Source of the DNA: a virus
Length of the DNA stretch: 40,604 nucleotides
Virus record (IMG/VR): IMGVR_UViG_3300031646_000004
Location: 1-40,604 of that record
Strand: one strand, 5' to 3'
Both the position numbers and the translations under genes were made by a program. How positions within the stretch are numbered: the first letter of the stretch is position 1; every line of letters starts with the position of its first letter. This document shows, piece by piece, positions 7,958-15,640 of this stretch. Below the pieces are notes generated by a model. It was not told where the DNA came from. It did not search any database and was given only the letters and a program-made list of their open reading frames with translations.

Positions 7958-8256
7958 GGCATCCAACTTTTTTTAGCGAGGCCCAAGTCGACAGCGAGTT
8001 GGGGGCGGTCACCGATACGTTGGTGACATCTGCGACACACCGCCATGCAGTTCGATTCATCTGTGATGGATCCCCCCTGAGAACGGCGTTTCAATTCGTG
8101 GATATCGACGCTGCCGTTGCGAACGTAAGAGCCAGCCCCATCATGTTCAGCGAAAACAGGACAGGCTTCGCAATATGGGCGCTCTTCCAGCATCCTCTTA
8201 ACCAGTTTGCGGCGCTCAACATATTCACGTTGTTTCTTCTTGCTGCGGCTGCGCAT
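7954..8256 (-). CDS. HNH endonuclease
   Basis: A 100-residue HNH nuclease with a basic N-terminus. The zinc site is C29-x2-C32 and C74-x2-C77. The catalytic region is DIHELKRRSQGG (H53), N69 and CRRCHQ (H78), which fits the metal-finger nuclease pattern. In phages such small HNH proteins often act with terminase or as homing or nicking enzymes. Here it sits in a recombination block, far from the terminase gene, so a repair or nicking role is also possible. An AGGAG element is 12 bases before the ATG, a long spacing. The stop overlaps the resolvase start. Confidence 0.88.
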   Translation of the reverse strand: MRSRSKKKQREYVERRKLVKRMLEERPYCEACPVFAEHDGAGSYVRNGSVDIHELKRRSQGGSITDESNCMAVCRRCHQRIGDRPQLAVDLGLAKKSWMP

Positions 8257-8274
8257 GATTGAAATCTACTCCTA

Positions 8275-8778
8275 CTAAAGCGTCAGCGGATCTACCCGAT
8301 CGAAGTCCCAGCGGTTCTCGAGAGTAGCCCACAGGGCTCGGTCGATTGCCGTATCCTCCAGATCGAGTTCGTTGAGCATCTTCCGATGTGTAATGATTGC
8401 TCGACGATAGAAGTCAACCGTTTCCCACGGATTCTCGGAGATGGGCTTACCCGTTTTGATCATGCTTTCCACTTGGCTCAGGCGACGTTCGACATGCAGC
8501 CGGAACCGTTCGACTTTGGTTTTACGCATGTCGTAGGCCCGTGCGGCCTCGTCCGCCAAACGCTTGCCGGGCCGCCCCATGCCCCCATACCTGACCGCAT
8601 CGGCCTGAGCATCTATTTCGATATTCTCAATTTGATCTTCGAGATTGTCCAGAAGGCACAAAATTCCCCTTTTCCAGCGATCCCAATTCTCTTCGAGCAG
8701 CAACTCTTTTCTTTGCTGTGCAGTAACGCGATTTTTCACATCGTCTGCAACCAACCGAGCAAAGAATTCGTCAGGCAT
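8275..8778 (-). CDS. Hypothetical helical protein, 167 residues
   Basis: Not recognised. The protein is almost entirely helical and charged, with a long likely coiled coil (residues about 30-110, through NLEDQIENIEIDAQADAV and RKTKVERFRLHVERRLSQVESM). The C-terminus ends NRWDFDRVDPLTL. The start at 8778 (MPDEFFARL) was chosen because GGAG and AAGGTG lie just upstream; an ATG at 8811 would extend it by 11 residues and overlap the nuclease gene but has no clear ribosome site. Possibly a DNA-binding or structural partner of the nucleases on either side; no direct evidence. Confidence 0.6.
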   Translation of the reverse strand: MPDEFFARLVADDVKNRVTAQQRKELLLEENWDRWKRGILCLLDNLEDQIENIEIDAQADAVRYGGMGRPGKRLADEAARAYDMRKTKVERFRLHVERRLSQVESMIKTGKPISENPWETVDFYRRAIITHRKMLNELDLEDTAIDRALWATLENRWDFDRVDPLTL

Positions 8779-8798
8779 CGTGTTCACCTTTTCTCCAG

Positions 8799-9566
8799 TC
8801 AGTTGGCCCATAGTGGACAGATCCCCTTGTAACTACACCATCCACACAAAACCGATTTCTGTGCAGGAAAATCTCCCGTAGCGCATGCCTTATCTACATC
8901 GTCTTTAACATTTCGTACATACTCGCTCGTATTAGTGATGTCTTCTTCACTAAAGGGAACTTCGAACTTGACTCCGTCCTTGAGGTAGAGCAGTTCCAAA
9001 CTGGAGGTCCGTCCGATACCTAAGGCATTGACCAACGTTCCATAAATACGCAGTTGCAGAAATCGCTGATCGACGTAATCTGCTCGTGGGACCTTGCCGG
9101 TCTTATAGTCGGAAATGACAATTCCACCGTCTTCGTCCATAGTGAAGCGATCGATGAATCCCTTGAGGTTCACTCCGGATACTTCCCCGTTGAGTTCATA
9201 CTCCAAACCGTCGGGTTCTATTTCCTCTGGGTTCTCAATTTTCCACAGGTTCTCGATGCACCACCAGGCCTTCCAGCGGAACATCCGATATTCCTCTGCG
9301 TCTGGAACGAGGGGCTGCACTCTTTCCCCCCAGTTGTCGTTGTCCCATACCTCCCGGGCCAAAGACTGGGCGCGATCCTGAGTGCGGTCTTCGGGGGCGT
9401 AGCCGTAGAGACCCTCTAGCACATCATGGACGAAGTTCCCCATCAACGCCTCCTTGCCGGAGGGGTCGGGGATCTTGTCAATCTTGTTGTACTTGAATCT
9501 GAGAGGGCACTGGCGGAAAGTGCCCATCGACGAAGGCGACAGGTGTGGGGGCGCTACAGCCGTCAT
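8799..9566 (-). CDS. RecB/Cas4-like PD-(D/E)XK nuclease with four-Cys cluster
   Basis: A 255-residue exonuclease of the RecB/AddB-C/Cas4 superfamily. Motifs run in order: LSPSSMGTFRQCPLRFKY (C20), GNFVHDVLEGLYG (H47), GFIDRF (catalytic Asp), VISDYKTGK (the D-x-K of the nuclease), QLRIYG, and CGWCSYKGICP near the end (C241, C244, C250). C20 plus the last three Cys match the iron-sulfur cluster of this family. The product would resect DNA ends and pairs naturally with the Rad52-like annealing protein. The start at 9566 gives an ATGA overlap with the previous stop and skips a 25-residue N-terminal extension that lies antiparallel to nothing conserved. Confidence 0.9.
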   Translation of the reverse strand: MTAVAPPHLSPSSMGTFRQCPLRFKYNKIDKIPDPSGKEALMGNFVHDVLEGLYGYAPEDRTQDRAQSLAREVWDNDNWGERVQPLVPDAEEYRMFRWKAWWCIENLWKIENPEEIEPDGLEYELNGEVSGVNLKGFIDRFTMDEDGGIVISDYKTGKVPRADYVDQRFLQLRIYGTLVNALGIGRTSSLELLYLKDGVKFEVPFSEEDITNTSEYVRNVKDDVDKACATGDFPAQKSVLCGWCSYKGICPLWAN

Positions 9567-10057
9567 ACCAAATACCCATGAGTCAGACTGAAACCAGCAG
9601 GTCCCGGTGCGGCGGGCACGCCCAGAGTCGAACCGGGACACTCGTTTACGTTGACCGATGCGATGGTCTCAACCACCTTAAACATCTCGGTTCCGTCGAT
9701 CAGGGCTTGAAGGTCTGCTTTGGAATCCAGCATTCCGGGGGTGATCAGGTTTCCATCGGTCGGGAGGGCATTGGCGATGTTCTCCATGGCGACCTGAGTT
9801 TCTCGTTCCAGGTGCCCTTCACCGCGAATGGCGGCATCGCAGATGGCGGGCCGTAAATCAATCGTCAAGATTCCCCCGTCCAAACTTATTACAGAGTCAG
9901 CGACCAGGGCAAAGTCTTGATAATCGAGTTCGGCCTGCTTGACAAATTCTCTACGTTCAGCCCCCGCAACCGGAGGCATGGTGCGCTTGCGTACAGCGTC
10001 AGCCCGCTGCTTGAACCTCTGGATCATCCCCGTCGTACTTAAAGTATCCACTTGCAT
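9563..10057 (-). CDS. Hypothetical protein, 164 residues
   Basis: Not recognised. The first 50 residues are helical and basic (IQRFKQRADAVRKRT), then comes ADSVISLDGGILTIDLRPAI, which looks like a beta hairpin, then a Gly/Pro/Ala-rich C-terminus. No metal or nucleotide motif is visible. The start ATG at 10057 has AAAGG four bases before it, which is short; an ATG ten codons in (MIQRF) is a weaker alternative. It sits between the 40-residue miniprotein and the RecB-like gene, so a role in replication or recombination is likely but unproven. Confidence 0.6.
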   Translation of the reverse strand: MQVDTLSTTGMIQRFKQRADAVRKRTMPPVAGAERREFVKQAELDYQDFALVADSVISLDGGILTIDLRPAICDAAIRGEGHLERETQVAMENIANALPTDGNLITPGMLDSKADLQALIDGTEMFKVVETIASVNVNECPGSTLGVPAAPGPAGFSLTHGYLV

Positions 10058-10063
10058 TCACCT

Positions 10064-10186
10064 TTATTTAGATTTTTTGTCCTTTGCCTTCCACTTCAGT
10101 CTCATTCGCTCGGCCTCTTCTTCCCTGAGGCGAAGAAGCGCCTCACGAGTAAATGTGTCGAACTGAGTCTGCATGATGGTACTCAT
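10064..10186 (-). CDS. Charged miniprotein, 40 residues
   Basis: A short gene that fits the gap exactly. It starts with ATG overlapping the zinc-ribbon gene's stop (ATGA) and ends TAA just before the next gene, whose ribosome site (AAAGG) lies at its end. The product is a single basic amphipathic helix: TREALLRLREEEAERMRLK followed by a Lys-rich tail (WKAKDKKSK). Tight coupling on both sides argues that it is real. Function unknown; a peptide that binds a nucleic acid or a larger partner would fit the composition. Confidence 0.6.
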   Translation of the reverse strand: MSTIMQTQFDTFTREALLRLREEEAERMRLKWKAKDKKSK

Positions 10187-10338
10187 TTGATGCGGTCTGC
10201 CTTCGGGTCGATGGCGGTGCCGCAGACATTACAGGATGCGTCGTATCGTTCTGCGGACCCTCCGCCCAGGTAATGACGAACACACGACGGGCACTGGTAC
10301 ATGGAGTTCTTCGGCCACTTGGCGGCCGGCTCATTCAC
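10183..10338 (-). CDS. Zinc-ribbon miniprotein, 51 residues
   Basis: A small protein with a two-Cys-pair zinc ribbon: YQCPSC and SCNVCG, separated by a glycine-rich loop (YLGGGSAERYDA). The start I prefer is GTG at 10338, which overlaps the Rad52-like gene stop by eight bases and has GGAGAGG six bases upstream. A later ATG (10302) would begin one residue before the first Cys pair's Gln and has no good ribosome site. Zinc ribbons of this size bind DNA, RNA or protein. Its place between a Rad52-like gene and a nuclease suggests a recombination or single-strand DNA role, which is inferred. Confidence 0.7.
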   Translation of the reverse strand: MNEPAAKWPKNSMYQCPSCVRHYLGGGSAERYDASCNVCGTAIDPKADRIK

Positions 10339-10969
10339 TCTTGGCCTCTCCGCCAAAGGAGATCGCGACACACTGCTGGACGAGGGCTGTCAGATCCTCA
10401 ATGCTGCCCATGGCTTCGGGCTTCGGCTTGGGACGCCCCCCAGCGTGCCCCTTCCAGAACACCGCAACTTCTTCCTTCTGGGCCTTGTCGAACTTCTCAA
10501 TCAGGCTGGTGAAGTTGTCGTACAACTGCTTCACTTCTGGATCCTCGGAAGAGTGAGCCTCGTGGGCAAGGGCTTCTTCGGAACGGTAGAGGTAGAGACC
10601 AACCCCCATCATGGAAGCGGCCTTCTTCAAGGCGTCCGAGATGGCGATCTTGTGGTCGTTCCCCAAATCGAGGAGACCTCCGTTTTTTTTCGACTTGACT
10701 TCCGCGCCACCGTATGCATCTCTTTGGAGCGACTTGTCGCCGATGCGTGCCGACAGACGAACATGGGCGACGATGTTGTCGCCCCCTTCAAGACTGCGCT
10801 CGCAGGAGATGACTTTGAAGTCCCAGTTCTCGACTCCGAGAACATCATTCAGGCGCGCGATTACTTCGTTGACCGAAACAAACCTAAAGGCAACTCCCCC
10901 TTTATTCAGGGTTCCTTCCAGTTCTTCGGGAAACGGTGTGGACAGTTGCTTCAGTACTTCTTTACTCAT
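10331..10969 (-). CDS. Rad52/22-family single-strand annealing protein
   Basis: A 212-residue protein resembling phage Rad52/22-type annealing proteins. Conserved features in residues about 10-130 include FRFVSVNEVIARLNDVLGVENWDFKVI, with the family's V-N-x-x-I-x-x-L-N segment, and HKIAISDALKKAASMMGVGLYLY, which matches the A-x-x-D-A-L-K-R-A-A-x-x-x-G motif that lies in the DNA-binding groove of Rad52. The C-terminus is less conserved (FWKGHAGGRPKPKPEAMG) and may be a partner-binding tail. It would anneal single strands made by the RecB-like nuclease. It overlaps both neighbours. Confidence 0.85.
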   Translation of the reverse strand: MSKEVLKQLSTPFPEELEGTLNKGGVAFRFVSVNEVIARLNDVLGVENWDFKVISCERSLEGGDNIVAHVRLSARIGDKSLQRDAYGGAEVKSKKNGGLLDLGNDHKIAISDALKKAASMMGVGLYLYRSEEALAHEAHSSEDPEVKQLYDNFTSLIEKFDKAQKEEVAVFWKGHAGGRPKPKPEAMGSIEDLTALVQQCVAISFGGEAKSE

Positions 10970-11478
10970 TCTGCGTTACCTCTTCTGATGATGACACTTA
11001 TTTTAGGGTCGGATGACTCGCAATAGTTATCGGGATTGAGTCCGATTTTATTCAATGCTCCAACTCGCCAATACGACGGTTGGAGGTAATCCAACATCTT
11101 CATGACCATTTGGTTGGGGGACAAGACAACCTCACCTGTCTCCATGTCGACCGACGACTGTTCGATGCGGTTCAGCACGTCTCGGGCAAGGTCTTTGTGT
11201 CTCCAGCCCGAACGGCTGGCAGACATCTTGCGTTCGACCGAGGCTCTGTCTCGCAGGTCGAGAATTTGGTTGCCGGCCATCACTCTGCCGAGCCAAGTTG
11301 ACAGGCCATCGTAGAGAAAACCCATATCCCGTTTAGCCAAGTTCAGTTCGAGCAGCAGGTCGGCTGATTCTTCGACCGAATGGTCGTCCTTCGTGTACTC
11401 GACCAACTTGACTTCGAGGGCAGCGATCTCCATCCGCAGCGCCCGGACATCTTCAGGAGTCATCTGGCTTTGTTGCAT
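10966..11478 (-). CDS. Hypothetical protein, 170 residues
   Basis: Not recognised. The N-terminal half is a long helix pair with EIAALEVKLVEYTKDDH and ESADLLLELNLAKRDMGFLYDGL, suited to dimerisation. The C-terminal half holds MVMKMLDYLQPSYWRVGALNKIGLNPDNYC. ATG at 11478 shares a base with the terminase stop (TGATG), and its own end overlaps the Rad52-like start (ATGA), so it is translated between these two. A recombination or DNA-binding role is possible but not shown. A TTG one codon upstream is an unlikely alternative. Confidence 0.6.
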   Translation of the reverse strand: MQQSQMTPEDVRALRMEIAALEVKLVEYTKDDHSVEESADLLLELNLAKRDMGFLYDGLSTWLGRVMAGNQILDLRDRASVERKMSASRSGWRHKDLARDVLNRIEQSSVDMETGEVVLSPNQMVMKMLDYLQPSYWRVGALNKIGLNPDNYCESSDPKISVIIRRGNAE

Positions 11479-12782
11479 CAAGCCAGAATAGCGGCTCGCT
11501 TGCGCTGGGGCAAGCCTAAGCCCGTAAGAAATGAAAAGGCTCCCGTGGCTGAGTCGACTTGGTCGTCGTGGGGGCAGGCTTCCGGGAACGAAGACAACTC
11601 ATCGAGCCAGTCGGTTAACCACGCTCCCCGTACCACCCTCACGTTGCCATTGGCGACGGCCGCTGCGAATGGGCGAGCGCGAGTCACCTTGTCACCGGTT
11701 GATCGGATGCCCATGATGTCGAATCCCGGCACGACAAATCTGGCGTACTGGTTGATAAGCGCCTTTCCTGCAGACCCCGGCTCTTGCTCCATCCGGATAG
11801 GGACCGACACCCCGTCTTCATACGCCGTCTGGGCAATGAACTGCTCAACCTTTTCTCCCCGGTGACGGATCTTCCTGACATCCAGCATGTATGCAACCCC
11901 AGCGTCAAAGAGCATCAAAGTCCCCACCGTCCAGTCGGGGTCCGGATAAGAAGGAGATGGTTCTGATGCCGCAAGGTCCCAGAACCGAACGGCTTTCGCC
12001 TTGGGGCTCAATGTCGGCAATTCGTCGTGCTCCAGAAGAACAACTGACTCCCTGTCGAACATGGTCCCCAGAGTGGTTGACCACCAGTCGCCTTCTTCCA
12101 AACGCTTGCGCTCTACGGGATCCAGCGCCTGCAGCGATTGCCGATACGACTGGGCATCGATGCCAGGATTATCGGTAAGGAGTGACGGAACGAAAACTCG
12201 ACCGGTGGTATCGCCTTCCACGATGAAGCGTTGCCTAACCCAATTGGGCGCGGGGTTGGAAGCGCATCTCATTCTCAGGGGAACCTGCGACAAGGGGCCT
12301 GAGGCCGGCCGACGCAACCGAGAAAAGAGGTAGCGATAATCATGCTCCCTGATTTCGGTGACTTCATCCATCCCGATGAACTGGAATTCCGCACCCTTGT
12401 AACGCAGATAGTCCTGACTGTTATTTAGGTAGCCAAATGAGATTCGTGCTCCTGACGGAAACGTGGCCACATACAGGGAGCCATTCCAAGACACGTCATC
12501 CGCTTGAGAAATCCATGTTGTGAAACGGTCCATGATGGCGCCGGGTAGTGCAAGGTCGGCATAGGTGCGACGAAAGATGATGGCGGAGTAGGCCGGTACA
12601 TCCACATATTGAAGTGCGGCCATCAACAGCGCTGACGACTTACCTCCGCCAGCCGCTCCACCGAACAGGCCCTCCATGGAATAGGTGCGTAAAAACACCT
12701 TCTGAGTTAACGAGGGTGTTTCCGGGCAGTACGGAGACTCCTTCGGCTGCAAGAATTCTAAGATGCTTTCCCAATCAGCCAT
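11478..12782 (-). CDS. terL: Terminase large subunit
   Basis: A 434-residue packaging motor and nuclease. Numbering from MADW: the Walker A motif GGAAGGGKSS spans 41-50, and Walker B FQFIGMDE ends with D139 and E140. The nuclease domain shows RFWDLAASE, EQEPGSAG and HDDQVDS, supplying its acidic metal ligands. The size and domain order are complete. I chose ATG at 12782 because GGAG lies eight bases upstream; an ATG seven codons earlier has none. It is the first gene of the minus-strand unit and diverges from the portal region; the usual arrangement is terminase followed co-directionally by portal. No small terminase subunit was recognised in the window. Confidence 0.95.
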   Translation of the reverse strand: MADWESILEFLQPKESPYCPETPSLTQKVFLRTYSMEGLFGGAAGGGKSSALLMAALQYVDVPAYSAIIFRRTYADLALPGAIMDRFTTWISQADDVSWNGSLYVATFPSGARISFGYLNNSQDYLRYKGAEFQFIGMDEVTEIREHDYRYLFSRLRRPASGPLSQVPLRMRCASNPAPNWVRQRFIVEGDTTGRVFVPSLLTDNPGIDAQSYRQSLQALDPVERKRLEEGDWWSTTLGTMFDRESVVLLEHDELPTLSPKAKAVRFWDLAASEPSPSYPDPDWTVGTLMLFDAGVAYMLDVRKIRHRGEKVEQFIAQTAYEDGVSVPIRMEQEPGSAGKALINQYARFVVPGFDIMGIRSTGDKVTRARPFAAAVANGNVRVVRGAWLTDWLDELSSFPEACPHDDQVDSATGAFSFLTGLGLPQRKRAAILA

Positions 12783-12844
12783 GTGTGCAACTCCAGTCCT
12801 CATACATTCTAGAACAGCCCGACGGGTGCGATAGGGTAACGCAC
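12783..12844. promoter_or_regulatory. Divergent intergenic region between the two operons
   Basis: The only place in the window where transcription must start in both directions: terminase leaves to the left and the membrane miniprotein and portal leave to the right. A TAGAAT -10-like hexamer reads leftward at 12806-12811, but no good -35 is at the right distance. Rightward I see no clear promoter; GATAGGGT just before the miniprotein looks more like its ribosome site. A phage-specific promoter or an activator-dependent host promoter is possible. Confidence 0.4.
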
Positions 12845-13012
12845 ATGAACTGGCTCCGAGTCCTGTTTAGTCGGGCGAATGCGGCAAATGCTCTGATGGT
12901 ATCCTTTATTATATTCACAAGCATCGGTGCGTGGATGATTCGCCCCTCGTGGGGGCTAATAGTCGCTGGCGTGTCATGTGGAGTCCTTGGTTTTCTATTA
13001 GGTCTTGAGTAA
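12845..13012 (+). CDS. Two-helix membrane miniprotein, 55 residues
   Basis: A small membrane protein that opens the plus-strand unit. After a short amphipathic start (MNWLRVLFSRANAAN) two hydrophobic segments follow: ALMVSFIIFTSIGAWMI (about 16-32) and WGLIVAGVSCGVLGFLLGL (about 36-54), joined by a tight RPS turn. The size and two-helix hairpin resemble small holins, but holins usually lie with lysis genes. A membrane protein next to the portal could also help assembly at the membrane. TAGGG lies about eight bases before the ATG, and the portal ATG follows two bases after the stop. The gene is well supported; the role is open. Confidence 0.7.
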   Translation: MNWLRVLFSRANAANALMVSFIIFTSIGAWMIRPSWGLIVAGVSCGVLGFLLGLE

Positions 13013-13014
13013 AT

Positions 13015-14997
13015 ATGGCTTGGAATTCTTCTCCAGAAACAAAATCCCATCAGATGGCAGCGGGCCGGGCCATTGTCGGTCCAGGTGCGCCCGTCGCCCA
13101 GAACCCCAGTCTGGCTGGTCAGCCATACCGTGATGGGTGGGACATAGAGCGAGCCCATTCAGAGGGCATGCAGAAGGTCACATGGGTGGCCCGCTGCGTT
13201 GACGCCATCGCTGGAAATCAAGCACGCCTTCCGGTCATTCTTCGAAAAGACAATGTGCCCGATGGTGAAATCGTCACAAGCAAGCGCGTAAGAAACGACT
13301 CCATTCTGAGCCTCCTGAACACCAAATCCAATATCGGAGAGAACTCCTTTATTTTCCGATACAGACTGTCAGCCCAACTCCTCATGGGAACGCGCGGCGC
13401 ATTCGTTGAGAAGATCCGAGGGCGGGACGGTCGCATCATCGGTCTCAACCTTCTCCCACCTCAGGCCACGGCCCCCATTCCTCACCCCAAACGATTCGTC
13501 TCCGGGTATGAGGTCGCCATGCCGGATGGCAGGAAAATCATCATGCCGCCCGAAAGCGTCGTGTGGATTCGCAGGCCGCACCCACTCGACCCGTACCTCT
13601 CCATGACTCCAATGGAAGCCGCCGGCGTGGCTATCGAAATCGAAAACCTTGCCAAGTTGTATAACCGAAACTATCTCCTCAATGACGGTCGTCCCGGAGG
13701 ACTGCTCGTGGTCAAGGGGGAGATCGACGACGACGATAGGAACGAACTCAGAAACAGGTTCCGAGGGAATCTGGGCAAGGCCGGTGCCACGACCGTCATT
13801 GCTGCTGATGACGGTGTCGATTATGTCGACACCTCTGCAAGCCCCCGTGATGCCGCTTACATTCAGATGCGTCAAATCACAAAAGAAGAGATTTTGGCTT
13901 CGTTCGGTGTGCCTGAGTCGGTGATCGGTAATGCCTCTGGGCGAACTTTCGCCAACGCCTCCGAAGAGATTCGGGTGTTCTGGAGCGAAACCATGGCACC
14001 TCACCTCCAACACATCGCTCGCGCCCTGGATGAGTTGGACGACAAGCATTATGTCGACTTTGACCTAGACGAAGTTCCGACCCTAACGATGTATCGGCAG
14101 GAACGGTCACGCTATGTGCTCCAGGAATTCCAAACTGGCCTAATCAGTGCTAACGAATACCGAGAGGCAACCGGGCGCAAGATTGTTCATTCCGAACTCG
14201 GAGACTCCCTGTTACAAAACCCGAACCTCACCCCCATAGCGAACACCCACAAGGAAACGGAACCAGAACCCAACGTAATGATGGGTCCGGGCGGAGGGGG
14301 AATGCCAGGAATGCCAGGAGCGCCCCCTGGAGCGCCTCCTGGGGCTCCCGCCGAGGGAATGCCACCTCCTGGGGCTCCGCTCGATCCGAACACCATGCAG
14401 GGCGCTATGGCGGCCCAAGCAGCAGGAGCGCCACAGCAACTGTCTGACGAATCCGGAAGCATGGAGTTCAAGGACGCTCACTCAATCTCCGCAGATTCCG
14501 ACTTGGATAGATGGTCAGGGATTTTGGACCGAAGCATTGAGCGTCTGTTCGAACGTCAACAAAGAGTGGTTCTGGAGAAGGCCGGTGGCGCCAAGGCCAG
14601 AAAAGCACTTTCCAAAGGAACTCTTGTAGTCGACTTGCTCATGCCTCAAGACATATGGGACAAACAAATGGATGAGGATATTCGTCCAGTCCTGAATGCA
14701 ATTGTTCAAGATGCGACAGGATCCTATTTGGGAAAGTCGGCAGAACATTCTCCGCCTCTAGCCGAAGATGTTGTCACTCATGTCAACTCTCAAATGGACA
14801 GAATCAAATCGATCAATCTGGATAGCAGAGAAGCGATATCCAAAGAAATCACCTATGCCTTGCGCATAGAAGAAGATGACCACCGGTTGATAGCATTCAA
14901 GTCTGCCCTTGTGGGTCACTTTACTCACCTGTTGGCAAAAGTGCGTCCAAAAGTTGCTACCAGCGAGTCGCGTAGGGCTTGGAATCTAGCGGGTTAA
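13015..14997 (+). CDS. Portal protein with Pro/Gly-rich linker and extra C-terminal domain
   Basis: A 660-residue portal subunit, which forms the dodecameric DNA gate at one capsid vertex. Residues about 45-400 follow the HK97-type portal pattern: VARCVDAIAGNQARLPVILRK, then PESVVWIRRPHPLDPYLSMTPMEAA, LYNRNYLLNDGRPGGLLVV, and EEILASFGVPESVIGNASG. From 422 to about 462 runs a linker of Met, Pro, Gly and Ala (GGGGMPGMPGAPPGAPP and similar). After it comes a helical domain (about 480-660) with a long charged segment; standard portals are often shorter. The tail may bind scaffold or internal proteins, which is inferred. It is separated by 97 bases from the protease fusion gene. Confidence 0.93.
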   Translation: MAWNSSPETKSHQMAAGRAIVGPGAPVAQNPSLAGQPYRDGWDIERAHSEGMQKVTWVARCVDAIAGNQARLPVILRKDNVPDGEIVTSKRVRNDSILSLLNTKSNIGENSFIFRYRLSAQLLMGTRGAFVEKIRGRDGRIIGLNLLPPQATAPIPHPKRFVSGYEVAMPDGRKIIMPPESVVWIRRPHPLDPYLSMTPMEAAGVAIEIENLAKLYNRNYLLNDGRPGGLLVVKGEIDDDDRNELRNRFRGNLGKAGATTVIAADDGVDYVDTSASPRDAAYIQMRQITKEEILASFGVPESVIGNASGRTFANASEEIRVFWSETMAPHLQHIARALDELDDKHYVDFDLDEVPTLTMYRQERSRYVLQEFQTGLISANEYREATGRKIVHSELGDSLLQNPNLTPIANTHKETEPEPNVMMGPGGGGMPGMPGAPPGAPPGAPAEGMPPPGAPLDPNTMQGAMAAQAAGAPQQLSDESGSMEFKDAHSISADSDLDRWSGILDRSIERLFERQQRVVLEKAGGAKARKALSKGTLVVDLLMPQDIWDKQMDEDIRPVLNAIVQDATGSYLGKSAEHSPPLAEDVVTHVNSQMDRIKSINLDSREAISKEITYALRIEEDDHRLIAFKSALVGHFTHLLAKVRPKVATSESRRAWNLAG

Positions 14998-15094
14998 CGG
15001 CCCTTTACAGAAACTAAAAGATTTTTCACATCATTTTACAGTTGCCTGCCACCGTCGTGCTCTATCATGACTACAGAGCGACAGGGAGTTATCT
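14998..15094 (+). promoter_or_regulatory. Gap before the protease fusion, with ribosome site and weak promoter candidate
   Basis: The largest plus-strand gap, 97 bases, A/T-rich in its first half. An AGGGAG ribosome site lies six bases before the ATG at 15095. TTGCCT (15042-15047) and TATCAT (15063-15068) could be a -35 and -10, but the spacing is only 15, so this is weak. No stem with a T-run was seen, so there is no clear terminator after the portal. It may let the large-protein genes be expressed on their own. Confidence 0.25.
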
Positions 15095-15640
15095 ATGCCT
15101 GTAGGTATGGAAACAGACATCCAAATCAAAGCGACCAACGGCCAGGTTAGTGTTAACAAGGCTCAGGGTATCGTTGAGTGCTTCGTGGCCGGCATCGGCA
15201 ACAAGGATTCTGTCGGCGACATTATCCAGCCGGGAGCCTTCACCGGCAGTCTTCAACGGCGAAAGCCACGCGTCGTTTGGGGTCACAACTGGAACGATCC
15301 CATCGGGAAAGTCCTGGATATCCACGAAGTGGGACCCAGCGACCCACGCCTCCCAGAAAAAATGAAAGCGGGAGGTGTCGGGGGCCTATATGCACGAGTT
15401 CAGTTCAACCTCGAATCCGAGAAGGGTCGGGAAGCCTTCGCCAATGTCGCCTTCTTCGGAGGCGAACAGGAATGGTCGATCGGCTACAAAACGATCAACG
15501 CCACATTCGACCCGGTTAGACAAGCGAACATTTTGCATGAAGTGGAACTGTACGAATGCTCCCCCGTACTGCATGGCGCGAATCAACTGACAGGAACCAT
15601 CTCCGTCAAGGGTGCCAACGCTGCTGTTCTGGAGCGTCCA
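15095..15640 (+). other. Prohead protease domain (U35-like) within the giant fusion
   Basis: Domain boundaries are approximate. The fold runs from the start to about residue 182, ending near HEVELYECSPVLHGANQLT, which is the usual closing strand of this protease family (E-V-x-L-x-E-x-S-P-V). His64 and Ser128 are the likely catalytic pair. The family cuts scaffold and capsid N-termini during maturation and works inside the prohead. Fusion to a long C-terminal extension would place that extension inside the prohead together with the protease. Confidence 0.85.

Noticed and set aside
7954-8256. HNH protein as the terminase-associated nuclease
   Set aside because: It is more than 3 kb from the terminase gene and embedded in recombination genes; the association cannot be supported from position.
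10301-11026. 241-residue plus-strand frame over the Rad52-like gene
   Set aside because: It is antisense to a conserved annealing protein and the coupled genes beside it; no motif of its own.
13369-14049. 226-residue minus-strand frame inside the portal gene
   Set aside because: Shadow of the portal frame; repeats of Gly, Arg and Val follow from reverse-complement codons.
14280-14400. Tandem DNA repeats in the portal linker (and at 24130-24370)
   Set aside because: The repeats are low-complexity Pro/Gly/Ala/Glu codons with irregular period; they encode flexible linkers and are not a separate DNA element.
14998-15094. Intrinsic terminator after the portal gene
   Set aside because: The stretch is A/T-rich with short T runs but no GC-rich stem precedes them.
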